Assembly (NCBI GenBank): GCA_963728545.1
Contig: CAVSKO010000002.1
Location: forward strand, 1,984,001 to 2,048,000
Source: DASUNP01 sp963728545
GTDB lineage: Bacteria > Acidobacteriota > Blastocatellia > UBA7656
Length of the DNA: 64,000 nt
Direction of reading: 5' to 3'
A model generated the notes under the pieces. The model saw only the letters and a list, made by a program, of their open reading frames with translations, made no database searches and was not told the DNA's origin. Positions 17,756-26,399 of the stretch are shown piece by piece. The first letter of the stretch is position 1, and the number at the start of each line of letters is the position of its first letter. The position numbers and the translations under genes are program-made.

Positions 17756-17880
17756 GATTAATACAAGCCCTGTAAGGGCGTAATAAAAATATTTCGCCCT
17801 TACAGGGCTTGTATTAATCAAACATGTTCTACCCGGCGCGCGGCAGCCGGGCTATTGGATTTCGCCCCTTCGGAGCTTAC
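17756..17880. repeat. Long perfect inverted repeat plus REP-like modules
   Basis: Arms 17756-17780 and 17795-17819 are perfect 25-bp reverse complements around an AT-rich 14-base loop. They are followed by a CCCGGC/GCCGGG hairpin (about 17827-17848) and a GCCCC-TTC-GGAGC hairpin (about 17865-17877). The arm contains CCCTGTAAGGGCG, akin to CCCTGGAAGGGCG in the cluster at 12214-12388. The element occupies the 313-bp gap (17626-17938) beyond the 3' end of the redox fusion gene and could also stop transcription leaving that operon. Confidence 0.7.
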
Positions 17881-17938
17881 AAGCGACCTTTTCATACGAT
17901 CTCTAACGAGCAAACCGAGCCCCAATTTCCTTAATTAC

Positions 17939-20900
17939 TCACCCGACCTTGATCCCAATGGCTTCGAGGAACTTTGTCGGCTTCTCGCCGCCGATCAGAG
18001 CAAAGATATAATCATTCGGTATGCGCGCCTTCTCTTCCTTCGACCTCACGTCCATCAGCACGACTTCGGTTTCGGTGATCTCTTTTATCTCTGTTCTGAA
18101 AAATACTTTTATCTTTCCCGCGTCTATGCAGTCGTAGACGTTCATCTTGTTGCCCAGCTTCAGATCGCCTTTGAAATCCGAGCGCACGACCAGCGTCACA
18201 TTATTATTTCTGGTAAATGTGATCCGCTCGCCGTCGCGCTTGAGGCCCGCAAGGTCGACCGCGGCCTCGATTGAAGAATTGCCCGCCCCCACGACCAAGC
18301 AATTCTTGCCCACGTAATCATCCGGGTCCGTGAGCTTGTACTGGACTTTTCCGGTTTCGTAAGGAGCCTGTGTCTTGAGCGGTATCTGAGCGCCGCAGGC
18401 GACGCAGAATTTCTGTTTCCCTTTGCGGTTGCTTCCGCAGACCGGGCAGAATTTGGCCATCTGAGGCTCGGGCGTGACGATCATCTTCAGATTCTCGCCC
18501 GGCACGCCAAGCTTCATGGGTGTGCCGCGATTCCCGATGGCAATAATCACCTTTCGGACTTTGTAGGTCGCCTTCTCTTTGATCTTTCCTTTTTCCGTGC
18601 TGATGGCGAAAACCCCGTCCTCCGATTTTATGTCCCTGCAACTCTCTTCCTCGTTAATCACGACGTTGTTGCCGTGCATCGCGTCGAGCCATCCTTTGAG
18701 CATATCTTCTTTTGAGCCGCCCGCGCCCGGCAGCGGTATTCCGCCTTTCGTTTCGACCGTGTCCGGTTTATAAAAGACGAACTTGCCCGCCGGGTATACC
18801 TGCTGTATCGTGGCGACAACCTTGTCCTGCTCTATGGCTACGTAAGAGAGTCCGCGCTGTTTTGCTATGACCGCTGCCGAAAGCCCCGCAGGGCCTATGC
18901 CGATGATGGCGACATCATACTCCGCTTTGGGGTTCGCCCCCTCTCTCTTCAGGTCTTCTTCGATGTTGTCCAAAACTGACGCGCCTTCGTTTATGGCGTT
19001 CTTTATCAGCGGCACGCCCGACACATCTCCGATCAGGTAGATTCCTTCGACATTGGTCTTGAATCGCTGATCGCGCGCAGGGACTTTTCTTTTTGGAATA
19101 ACTTTCTTGGTGTTGATTACGACGCACGATTTAGGATTGGTCGGGCACTCGACCTGGCACGAAGTATCTTCCATGCACTGGTCGGGGGCCACAGGAACAG
19201 AGATGCCGTTGACGATTGCCAGAACATCGTGCGGGCAAGCTTCGACGCAGGCGTGACAGCCTATGCAGGTCAGCGGATTAACGACAGGGTGAGGGTAGGA
19301 AGGCCCTTCGGTCTGGAGTTTTACAACATCTAGAACCATCGAAAGCGATCTGACGGCTTCGGGGTTCATGGACGCATCCGGTTTTGCGGCATCCAGAAGA
19401 TACTTGCGTCGGGCTGTGCCGACGGCCATAACTACCAGGCCCGCGACGGGAACAATTGCCAGCAACCCGGCCCAGCCGTACCAGGGCAGAGCGCCCACGT
19501 TTGACGCAAGATCGGCTTTGACGATGTCTTTCTCCTGGCGTATCTCGGTAGCCGGCCCTACGCCTTTGAAAAGGTTCCCGTCAGCCGTAGCCAGTTTATT
19601 AGGGCTGTCGATAATTCCTTTCTCAACCCTATCGACATAGTCTTTGAGCTTTTTATCGTCCTTACCCTCTGCTATCAATCTTGTCAGGTCTTCGCTCGTC
19701 CCGTGCTGGCGGTGGCAGGTATAGCAATTGGCCTGCACGCGCTCTGTGGTTTGACCTGTGTAAGTAACGTTGTGACACTTGGCGCACTCTTCACGCGGTG
19801 TCCGGCGAAAGGTCGCATCGCCCCTAGTCCCTGCGGTGTGGCAGTCTTTACAGCTCATCCTCCCGTTCATTCGGCCCTGCTGGTGTAAGGCATGAAATTG
19901 GTCTCTGGCATCGAACCTGGCCAGGGTTTCAGGCAGCCGCCGGACCCTCAGCTCGTCCGCCTTGAGCATCCATTTCCACACGCCGTTTTCGACCGGGTAG
20001 CCTATGTCGCCGCCGTGCGCGACGGGCAGAATCCTACCGGCCCTCTCTCCGGTCTTGATCGTATAAGTTCCGCTGTGACAATTTGAGCAGAGTTGATTGC
20101 TCAACAGACCGACCGCAGAGCTTGAGCCTTGATGCTCAATATGACATCCCGTACAGCCTACGTTTTCGCGCGCGTGCGCGTCAAAGATGATCGGCGCAAA
20201 CTTTGGAGTCGTGTGACAGGAGATGCACTTATCCTGCATCCCTTGCGTCACGCCGTGACAATTCGAGCAAGAGTTCGCGTTGGCCTGTAGCGCGATTGGC
20301 CGCGCGGGCGGCACCGCCGCCATATGCGCGAGCGAGACCTCGCCGGGCGAGTATGCTTCTTCATAAATCACTATCGCCGCGATTGAAAGCGCCGCGACAA
20401 TTGCGATGCCCCAGTAGAAATAAGACTTGCGCCAGATTCGGCTTAAATCGAGCGTGGGTCTCCAATTATATTGCGCCTTGCCGACCTGCTTCCCCCCTCT
20501 CGGATGCAAATGCGTCTGCGGGGCTATTTTTCCGGCCTCTCTTTTTCTCTTGCTCCAAAAAAGGTCCATCAACTGTTCGTCGGCCTGCGCCAGAACGCTT
20601 GTCATCAACCCCGTGCCCTGCTGGCGCTTAGTCCCGCCCGGCGTGACGACAGATTTCTTTTTGACAATCAACGGTATCTGAATCAACACGGTCTTTGTCG
20701 AGGAGTCTTCCGCACCTGCGTCCCACAACAGTTTCGTCGTGCCCGGCTGCAAGGGGTTGACTTCCAGCTCTATCTCGACCGTCAGAGAGAGCGCGTTTTT
20801 TACATAATTAACCTGGAGCGTATAAGGGCCGATCTGAAGCATGTCCCCGTCGGCGAGCGAAGTCTTGTCGACAAGCTCGCCGTTTAAGAGCGTGCCGTTG

Positions 20901-21109
20901 GATTCGCTGAGGTTGAATATCCAGAATTCGCCGTTGAACTCTTTTATGCCCGCATGCGTGCGCGAAACGGCTCGGTGATTAAGCACCAGGTCGTTGCCGG
21001 TGAGTCGTCCTATGGTCAAGCCTTCGCTCTCAAGAGCGACGTCGTCAACCTCCTGGTCTTTCCTCTTGATGATGAAATTGCTCTTTATCATCCTGCTCTT
21101 TGATGACAT
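17939..21109 (-). CDS. FHA / heptaheme cytochrome / ferredoxin / FAD-NAD oxidoreductase fusion
   Basis: A 1056-residue fusion. An FHA domain lies at about 10-100 (IGR, VSRTHA, NGTLLNG). Membrane helix 1 is at about 229-249. Seven CxxCH sites follow at 281, 295, 319, 341, 420, 442 and 462. Helix 2 is at about 541-565. Next come a ferredoxin-like block with CxxCxxCxxxCP at 615-626 and further cysteines at 645-662, a Rossmann IIGIGPAGLSAA near 735, a zinc-ribbon-like CPVC...CVAC pair at 888-905, and a second dinucleotide site VVGAGNSSIEAA near 938. Two helices place FHA and the FeS/FAD/NAD part in the cytoplasm and the haems in the periplasm. It would pass electrons across the inner membrane under phosphopeptide control. 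It starts 25 bases after the CNB-FeS gene. I know no standard name. Confidence 0.9.
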   Translation of the reverse strand: MSSKSRMIKSNFIIKRKDQEVDDVALESEGLTIGRLTGNDLVLNHRAVSRTHAGIKEFNGEFWIFNLSESNGTLLNGELVDKTSLADGDMLQIGPYTLQVNYVKNALSLTVEIELEVNPLQPGTTKLLWDAGAEDSSTKTVLIQIPLIVKKKSVVTPGGTKRQQGTGLMTSVLAQADEQLMDLFWSKRKREAGKIAPQTHLHPRGGKQVGKAQYNWRPTLDLSRIWRKSYFYWGIAIVAALSIAAIVIYEEAYSPGEVSLAHMAAVPPARPIALQANANSCSNCHGVTQGMQDKCISCHTTPKFAPIIFDAHARENVGCTGCHIEHQGSSSAVGLLSNQLCSNCHSGTYTIKTGERAGRILPVAHGGDIGYPVENGVWKWMLKADELRVRRLPETLARFDARDQFHALHQQGRMNGRMSCKDCHTAGTRGDATFRRTPREECAKCHNVTYTGQTTERVQANCYTCHRQHGTSEDLTRLIAEGKDDKKLKDYVDRVEKGIIDSPNKLATADGNLFKGVGPATEIRQEKDIVKADLASNVGALPWYGWAGLLAIVPVAGLVVMAVGTARRKYLLDAAKPDASMNPEAVRSLSMVLDVVKLQTEGPSYPHPVVNPLTCIGCHACVEACPHDVLAIVNGISVPVAPDQCMEDTSCQVECPTNPKSCVVINTKKVIPKRKVPARDQRFKTNVEGIYLIGDVSGVPLIKNAINEGASVLDNIEEDLKREGANPKAEYDVAIIGIGPAGLSAAVIAKQRGLSYVAIEQDKVVATIQQVYPAGKFVFYKPDTVETKGGIPLPGAGGSKEDMLKGWLDAMHGNNVVINEEESCRDIKSEDGVFAISTEKGKIKEKATYKVRKVIIAIGNRGTPMKLGVPGENLKMIVTPEPQMAKFCPVCGSNRKGKQKFCVACGAQIPLKTQAPYETGKVQYKLTDPDDYVGKNCLVVGAGNSSIEAAVDLAGLKRDGERITFTRNNNVTLVVRSDFKGDLKLGNKMNVYDCIDAGKIKVFFRTEIKEITETEVVLMDVRSKEEKARIPNDYIFALIGGEKPTKFLEAIGIKVG

Positions 21110-21134
21110 AGCTATGTAACCTCTGAAAGGCTCG

Positions 21135-23570
21135 CTAGCGCGAAGCGTAGTAGATGACCTGTATTATATGAACGATCATAAGCGCAAGCATCAAAGAAGT
21201 CGTCGCCACGTGCGGAGGCAGCCACGCTTTCATAGAGCGATGAAGAAAGATCAGCGCGTCTACTCTTCGCAAAGTCGCGACAGATTCGATTACACGGTCG
21301 AGCTTTGCTCGCTCCCTGTCATTCGGCAGCCCGGCCCGCTCTCGCGCAAGGTCGCGCTTCGCCGCTTCGATCATGCGGTCCAGGTCTTCTCGTTTAAGAT
21401 ATTGCCGGAGAAGATAACCGAACGAAGCGAATCGGGGGATAACTCTTTTTTTAACAACGCTCGCGAGCGGCTCGGAAACCAGGGCCGAGCTGACCTCCTT
21501 TTGCAGCTCTTCGCGCCGCGCCTTCAAATCATCGAGCAACAGCGGCACGCCCTCGATGCGGGTGAGCATGCGGGGCGCGACAAAGTATGTGATTATCCCG
21601 ACTATGCCTGTGAAGATAACAAGGTCCCAGCTTATCATCAGCGCAGTCGTAAGCAGCCCGCCCGACTGATTGCCCCCGTGAAGGAGTATGATGATGCCGG
21701 CTATAACGCCGGCATAAGCGTGCACCAGCATCCAGTAGCGGAGCGGGCCGCGCCGCTTGCGGTAGACCTGACGGCGGGCCGGGTACGCCATAACCGCCGC
21801 GATGCCCGCAAGGCCGACAATCCCCGTCACCCAACGCATGTTCAAAAAGCCGTATATGCTCCCGCCGAATCCGTACTGCTGTAGCCCGTAAATGGTCGCC
21901 CCCGTAAAGAGCACCGTGAGCAGAATGCCCAGAATGTGTATCAATCGTTTCGGGCCATCGGACTTATGAATATTCCGCCCGAAAGCGTGCGTCTTATCGA
22001 CGAGCATCAGCCCTTCAATCGCCCCGATCTCCGAGAAGTACTCTCTAGGATTGATGCGCGCGAGAGCGCCCGTCGGACAGTTCTCCTCGCAACTGTACGC
22101 CCTCATTTTTTTGCCGGGCGGGTTCAAAGTCTCCCGGTCGCTGCACAGGTTGCACTTGATCGCCACCAGGTCTTCCGTCGCATCGACCGGCGGCGGGAGC
22201 GGATCGGGCTTCAGCCCGAACAGGTCTCTCAGCTTCCACCCGAAGCCCGCCTTGACGGGCGCGTCCTTGCTCTTGCGCGGGACCATAGAGATGGCGTTAT
22301 AAGGGCATTGCGTGGCGCAGTCGCCGCAGCCTATACAGGTCTTCGGGTCTATATCGACCTGTCCCATGCCGAACCGCCCGATTGCGCCCGTCGGGCAGCC
22401 GGTCAAACACTCAGGGTCTTTGCAGTGCATGCAGACTTCGGGCGACAGGACGCTCTGGTGCGCGCTCGTGCGCGGCGCTTCGAGCCTGGTGACGTGAATG
22501 CCGCGACGGGTCAATCGAGACTGCCCATGAATCTTGTGACAGGCGAGCGAGCAGTTGCCGCAGCGCACGCAAAGATCCATGTCCATCACAAGCAGGTTCG
22601 TGCCGTCGACAAGCCCCGTCTCTATTATGCGCTCCTGGGCTTTGAGCATTCTCTGGCGAACTTCGGGTTTGTAGTTGACACGCGCCCCCAGAGGCGGGGG
22701 CGAATAAGGCGCGACCGCGTGAGCGAGCGCATCTTTAAGCTGAGGGATCTTGCGCAAATCCGATAAAGGTATTTCGAGGATTTCCGTCCGGCCCATAAGC
22801 GTCACGGCATAGGGCCAGCGCGCCTCGTTGTTTAACAGGTCTTCAGCGCCCAGGCAATAATCGTGTCCGAGGAAATCTTCGACCGCGCCCCCCGGCAAAT
22901 CCTGTGTGCGGTGGAGCCAGCCTTCTCTGATTATGTAGAGCCGTTTTACGGTATCGTTCTGGCGAAACAGCACATGGTTTTTCGAGAATATGCGAAAGGT
23001 CGAAAACTCCTTTAGCTGTTTGATCATCTCGGGGCCTAGCCCCGCGAGGGACTTGATCTTATCGAGGTTCGAATCCCTGCCGTGGTTGCGGTAGGTGTTG
23101 TCAAGGTTCTCGCTGAACTTGGGCAGCTTGCGAAGCAAGCGAAGCGCGGGCCTTTGAATCTCAAGCACCTGCGCCGTCTTGCCCGGCGGCGGCTTGATCG
23201 TCGCATTGCGAGGCACGCCCGCAAGCACGCTCATCTCTCCGAATTGGGTGCCCGCCGCAAGCTCGGCCACTTTTATCTCCGAGTCTGCGTTCGGGGGCAA
23301 AACAAAAACGTCCAACGCCCCGTTTACGACAAAGAAAAAGGTATTCCCACCCCAGTCACCAATTTTGATGACCTCTTCGCCCGGATCGTAAGTTAGAAGC
23401 TTTACGTAAGGGCCGACCTTTTTCCCGTTGTAGTTGCGCCCGTAGACCGTTACCTCAAGATCAAGCTCGTAATCGAAGTGTCCATCGTGCGCCGAAAGCA
23501 ATGCAGAAATGGCAGGAATAGATTTGATTGCGTTTATTACTTCGCGACGACTCTTATGCTCTTTCGGCAT
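21135..23570 (-). CDS. Cyclic-nucleotide-binding / 4x[4Fe-4S] / predicted di-haem b membrane protein
   Basis: An 811-residue protein. CNB domain 1 (about 50-150) has an intact phosphate-binding cassette, FGEMSVLAGVPRNAT; CNB domain 2 (about 185-290) is degenerate. A DmsB/HycB-like cluster region (334-500) holds the groups CVRCGNCSLAC, CMHCKDPECLTGCP, CIGCGDCATQCP and CNLC...CEENCP, for about four [4Fe-4S] centres. Helices lie at about 541-563, 578-597, 613-632, 640-664 and 785-808. Helix 3 has H617 and H631, and helix 5 has H787 and H801. Both pairs have H-x13-H spacing, as in the di-haem cytochrome b of quinol oxidoreductases. The protein probably exchanges electrons between quinone and a cytoplasmic partner, with cAMP as on/off signal. 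GAGGG precedes the ATG. Confidence 0.9.
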   Translation of the reverse strand: MPKEHKSRREVINAIKSIPAISALLSAHDGHFDYELDLEVTVYGRNYNGKKVGPYVKLLTYDPGEEVIKIGDWGGNTFFFVVNGALDVFVLPPNADSEIKVAELAAGTQFGEMSVLAGVPRNATIKPPPGKTAQVLEIQRPALRLLRKLPKFSENLDNTYRNHGRDSNLDKIKSLAGLGPEMIKQLKEFSTFRIFSKNHVLFRQNDTVKRLYIIREGWLHRTQDLPGGAVEDFLGHDYCLGAEDLLNNEARWPYAVTLMGRTEILEIPLSDLRKIPQLKDALAHAVAPYSPPPLGARVNYKPEVRQRMLKAQERIIETGLVDGTNLLVMDMDLCVRCGNCSLACHKIHGQSRLTRRGIHVTRLEAPRTSAHQSVLSPEVCMHCKDPECLTGCPTGAIGRFGMGQVDIDPKTCIGCGDCATQCPYNAISMVPRKSKDAPVKAGFGWKLRDLFGLKPDPLPPPVDATEDLVAIKCNLCSDRETLNPPGKKMRAYSCEENCPTGALARINPREYFSEIGAIEGLMLVDKTHAFGRNIHKSDGPKRLIHILGILLTVLFTGATIYGLQQYGFGGSIYGFLNMRWVTGIVGLAGIAAVMAYPARRQVYRKRRGPLRYWMLVHAYAGVIAGIIILLHGGNQSGGLLTTALMISWDLVIFTGIVGIITYFVAPRMLTRIEGVPLLLDDLKARREELQKEVSSALVSEPLASVVKKRVIPRFASFGYLLRQYLKREDLDRMIEAAKRDLARERAGLPNDRERAKLDRVIESVATLRRVDALIFLHRSMKAWLPPHVATTSLMLALMIVHIIQVIYYASR

Positions 23571-23738
23571 AAAACACCCTCTCTGCTCGACAGTTTTTTA
23601 AAATTCCTCCGGTTTAGAATCGGGGCCTAACGACAATATATCACGGTTTTACATGAGTCAATCGGTTTGAAGACCGAGGCTGCCCGCAAGGCCGCGCCCG
23701 GCGCTAATTGCCGTCACACCGTCTCTCCGACCGGCGTT

Positions 23739-24629
23739 TTAGAATGAGAATGGGATGGAGCCTCTGTGACATTTCGTACAGGTAAACTCGCGCTTTGTAT
23801 CGTGGCAACTCCAACAGGCCGACGTGTGGCGCTGTCCGCGCGCCGTGCTTATCTCGACTATATCGGAGCGCAACTGGTTCGGGCCGACATCGACGCTTTT
23901 ATGGCAACGGTCGCAGCTTGCGGCCCTGGTGTGGCTGCTGTGCTTAAAATTATAGAGGCTGAGCGCGGGCAACGACCCCTTGGTAAATTTCAAAGACGCT
24001 TTCGTTTCGGCGTGACAGACCCCGCACTCGCCCAATTTCTCCTTCGGTTGATGCGCGTGACAGCTATAACACTGCTGATGGCCTGGGAAAGTTGACCGAA
24101 CCCCGTCGGGGAATTGATGGCAAGTATTGCAATTGGCCGACACGCCCTGGCCTTCCATCTTCTTCGCATCCATGTGGTCTTTGTGCGAGAAACCTTTCAA
24201 CCCGAACTCGCTCATCTTTGCCGGAAAACTTATCCTCGTCCCCTGCACATCAACGGGGCTGATGTGACAGACTATGCACATCTGGCTCGCGGGATTTGAA
24301 AAATCCCTCCCGTGGCACTCGATGCACGCCCCGTGACCCGGGAAGACGGGCGTCACAGAGTTGTCGGCGCGTTGGTGGCAAAAGCCGCAATCCTTCGTCT
24401 TGGTCTGATGTTCGGGCCGGTTATGGTCAAACGGCGATTTGCGCTCGATGACCACGGACTCTTTAACATTGAAGACAGATGGAGCTGTGGGCGTGTCAGG
24501 CGTCGGGGATTGATTTGAGTTCTTGGCCGTAGGCTGCTGAGTGCTTTTGCAGGCATAGACGGTCAGCATCAACATCACGATTACGCCAAGCGCTATCGAT
24601 TTTACTATATTGGAAGCGGTTTTTGTCAT
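23739..24629 (-). CDS. Nonaheme c-type cytochrome, lipoprotein
   Basis: A 296-residue exported multiheme cytochrome. The N-terminus has a hydrophobic signal ending in a lipobox-like VYAC, so it is probably a lipoprotein. Nine CxxCH sites follow (CGFCH, CIECH, CIVCH, CNTCH, CYSCH, CGVCH, CDRCH, CWSCH, CTKCH), with extra histidines (HKDH, HSSH) suited to distal ligation, as in cytochrome c3/c7-like proteins. It lies 21 bases after the octaheme gene and 168 bases before the CNB-FeS gene. Probable role: periplasmic electron carrier anchored to a membrane. Confidence 0.9.
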   Translation of the reverse strand: MTKTASNIVKSIALGVIVMLMLTVYACKSTQQPTAKNSNQSPTPDTPTAPSVFNVKESVVIERKSPFDHNRPEHQTKTKDCGFCHQRADNSVTPVFPGHGACIECHGRDFSNPASQMCIVCHISPVDVQGTRISFPAKMSEFGLKGFSHKDHMDAKKMEGQGVSANCNTCHQFPDGVRSTFPGHQQCYSCHAHQPKEKLGECGVCHAETKASLKFTKGSLPALSLYNFKHSSHTRAASCDRCHKSVDVGPNQLRSDIVEISTARGQRHTSACWSCHDTKREFTCTKCHRGSIPFSF

Positions 24630-24650
24630 CTCGCAGCCCTCTGCCTCGGT

Positions 24651-25619
24651 CTACCTGCTATTTCGGAGTTTATCTAAAATGTCGCGGGCCACAGCATCAG
24701 GCTGTCCTATACGCCCGTTATGGCAAGCGGCGCAGTTCTCATCCGTCGGAGCCGTGATCTGGCTCAGGTCTTTAGCCTGCTCTACTGCTTTATGGCACTC
24801 GGCGCACAAAAAGTCAGAAGGTCTTTTCTCTCTGTACTGGGCCTTCGTCCTCGGGCGTATGTCATACTGGTGATCTACGTGCCTGAATTCTGCTATGTCT
24901 TTGAGATTCATCCCCGCGAGTTTGCCGACTTTGTGGCACCCCTGGCAATCGTTCATGTAAGGGAATTTCTCTAGCGCGTTCGTTTCGGGGCGCATGCCGT
25001 GACATTGGAAACAGGTCGAGTGGCCTTTCTCGATTGTCAACTCCGGGCCTCTGACCGGCGCGGGTTCGATGACCTTATGGCAATCTGTACACTTCACAAC
25101 TTCGCCGGGGTTGATCGTTATGTCAGAGATGCCGGGAGGTTTATTGGCTATGCGCTGGATTTCAAAGTTCGCAGGCAACTCTTTCTTACGATGATCAAAA
25201 TGCGAGAAGTCTATAAAGAAGTCTGTGCGTTCTATGCTTTTCAGTATCTCGTTCTTTTTTTGAAAGTTGAATATCGCAGTGCGCGACGGGCCCGTGTGGC
25301 AGATGCCGCAGTAGGCGACCCCCCGGCGGAAATACTCGCCCGCGAAATTATGGCAACTGGCGCAAGCGGCATGACCAGGGAAATTGATTACGTTGACCTG
25401 CTGGGGGGTGACTCTATGACAGTTGTTGCAATTCCGCTGATGCTCGGATCGCCCATGAGTAAAGCTGGCGCGCTCTTTGGCCGACTGAGGCGCAAAAAAA
25501 GCGGCGGCTTCGTCGCCCGTCGCGGACTTGGATTCCGCGCTGGAGTCGGTCGAGCCGAAGTACGCGCCCATCAAAAGGAAGCACGTTAAAGCAAGTATGA
25601 TCTTTTTAGTTCCCAGCAT
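24651..25619 (-). CDS. Octaheme c-type cytochrome (cytochrome c3 family)
   Basis: A 322-residue secreted protein with eight CxxCH sites (CNNCH, CASCH, CGICH, CTDCH, CFQCH, CQGCH, CAECH, CAACH). The frame opens at GTG 25640, but ATG 25619 has GGAGGG ten bases upstream and begins a clean signal peptide, MLGTKKIILALTCFLLM. Regular spacing of CxxCH and free histidines indicates bis-His c3-like haems. It probably shuttles electrons in the periplasm between the inner-membrane proteins and the outer-membrane proteins encoded upstream. Confidence 0.9.
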   Translation of the reverse strand: MLGTKKIILALTCFLLMGAYFGSTDSSAESKSATGDEAAAFFAPQSAKERASFTHGRSEHQRNCNNCHRVTPQQVNVINFPGHAACASCHNFAGEYFRRGVAYCGICHTGPSRTAIFNFQKKNEILKSIERTDFFIDFSHFDHRKKELPANFEIQRIANKPPGISDITINPGEVVKCTDCHKVIEPAPVRGPELTIEKGHSTCFQCHGMRPETNALEKFPYMNDCQGCHKVGKLAGMNLKDIAEFRHVDHQYDIRPRTKAQYREKRPSDFLCAECHKAVEQAKDLSQITAPTDENCAACHNGRIGQPDAVARDILDKLRNSR

Positions 25620-25684
25620 TGCCAACTCACCCTCCGCCACAAACTAGAGTAAATCACAAATGAGGATAAAGGATCCGAGACACC

Positions 25685-25802
25685 TCACCGCCGCAGACAC
25701 AGAGGACACAGAGCGGGCGCAGAGAATACGCTTCTCTCTGCGCATCCGCCGCGTGCGAAGCACATCATCGGCCATATGTGTTCTCTGTGTCTGCGGCGGT
25801 GA
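25685..25802. repeat. Dispersed 118-bp palindromic repeat, copy 1
   Basis: The element starts TCACCGC and ends GCGGTGA, with terminal inverted repeats built from CAGACACAGAGGACACAGAG-type sequence. It occupies most of the gap between the octaheme and tetraheme genes. A second copy of almost the same length and sequence lies at 61064-61182. Both copies share a central block with GCGTGCGAAGCACATCATCG. It is MITE-like, with no coding capacity. Confidence 0.8.
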
Positions 25803-25848
25803 AACTTTTTTCATTTCCTTATCTATCCTCTCCTATCACCATACAGCC

Positions 25849-26346
25849 TCACTGACCGGCATTGGGCGATACGCCCAGCTTGTGGCAGCCGCTACAGGTC
25901 ACAGGCCCTTTATTCGAAACTCTGTGGCACTCGATACAACTATCATGAAAAGCCCTCTCCGCCATCAGCTCGTCAAAATCTCGATTTTTAGGATTTCTCG
26001 GATCGCCCTCGCGACGGTGATGGCAGACATTGCACTTCCACAACTGCGGGAGTCCTTTCGCATTTATCGTATGATGGCACCCCGTGCAGGCAGCCCCTTC
26101 CTTGGATTGAAACGGCCAGGTCTTATCGGTGTTTCTCAGCTTTTCGTGGCCCCTGTGATCGAAGAAGACGACGCCGCGCCTTCCCCAATCGTCAAGCACG
26201 ATGACCTTATTCTGAGCGTCCGCAGCCGTCTGTTGCGCTTCATCTGGCTGCACTTCATTCGACCCGGCGAAAGTTCCGGCAAACATGACCGCCGGCATGG
26301 CGATTAGCAGCAAGTATAATGTGATAACAGCCAGCTTTGTTCTCAT
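25849..26346 (-). CDS. Tetraheme c-type cytochrome (c3/c7-like)
   Basis: A 165-residue exported cytochrome with four CxxCH sites (CTGCH, CNVCH, CIECH, CSGCH) after a signal peptide. ATG 26346 with GAGGA upstream is preferred to TTG 26364. The mature part (WGRRGVVFFDHRGHE, EGAACTGCHH, HHRREGDPRNP) is plainly homologous to the N-terminal tetraheme domain of the outer-membrane barrel protein at 30661-33021. It is therefore a free paralogue of the barrel-bound domain, and probably hands electrons to it. Confidence 0.9.
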   Translation of the reverse strand: MRTKLAVITLYLLLIAMPAVMFAGTFAGSNEVQPDEAQQTAADAQNKVIVLDDWGRRGVVFFDHRGHEKLRNTDKTWPFQSKEGAACTGCHHTINAKGLPQLWKCNVCHHRREGDPRNPKNRDFDELMAERAFHDSCIECHRVSNKGPVTCSGCHKLGVSPNAGQ

Positions 26347-26399
26347 GTGATTCCTCTTCTTCAACCCAAGCGGTTGCCACAGGAAGGCTCCCCGGCTTG

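Noticed and set aside
19230..19265. Possible eighth haem site (CIGCH, residues 615-619) in the FHA-heptaheme fusion
   Set aside because: The cysteines belong to a ferredoxin CxxCxxCxxxCP motif on the predicted cytoplasmic side, so a [4Fe-4S] ligand is far more likely.
21135..23570. Interpretation as the electron-transfer subunit of a DMSO reductase-like molybdoenzyme
   Set aside because: The Fe-S part is DmsB-like, but no molybdopterin catalytic subunit, chaperone or twin-arginine protein lies nearby.
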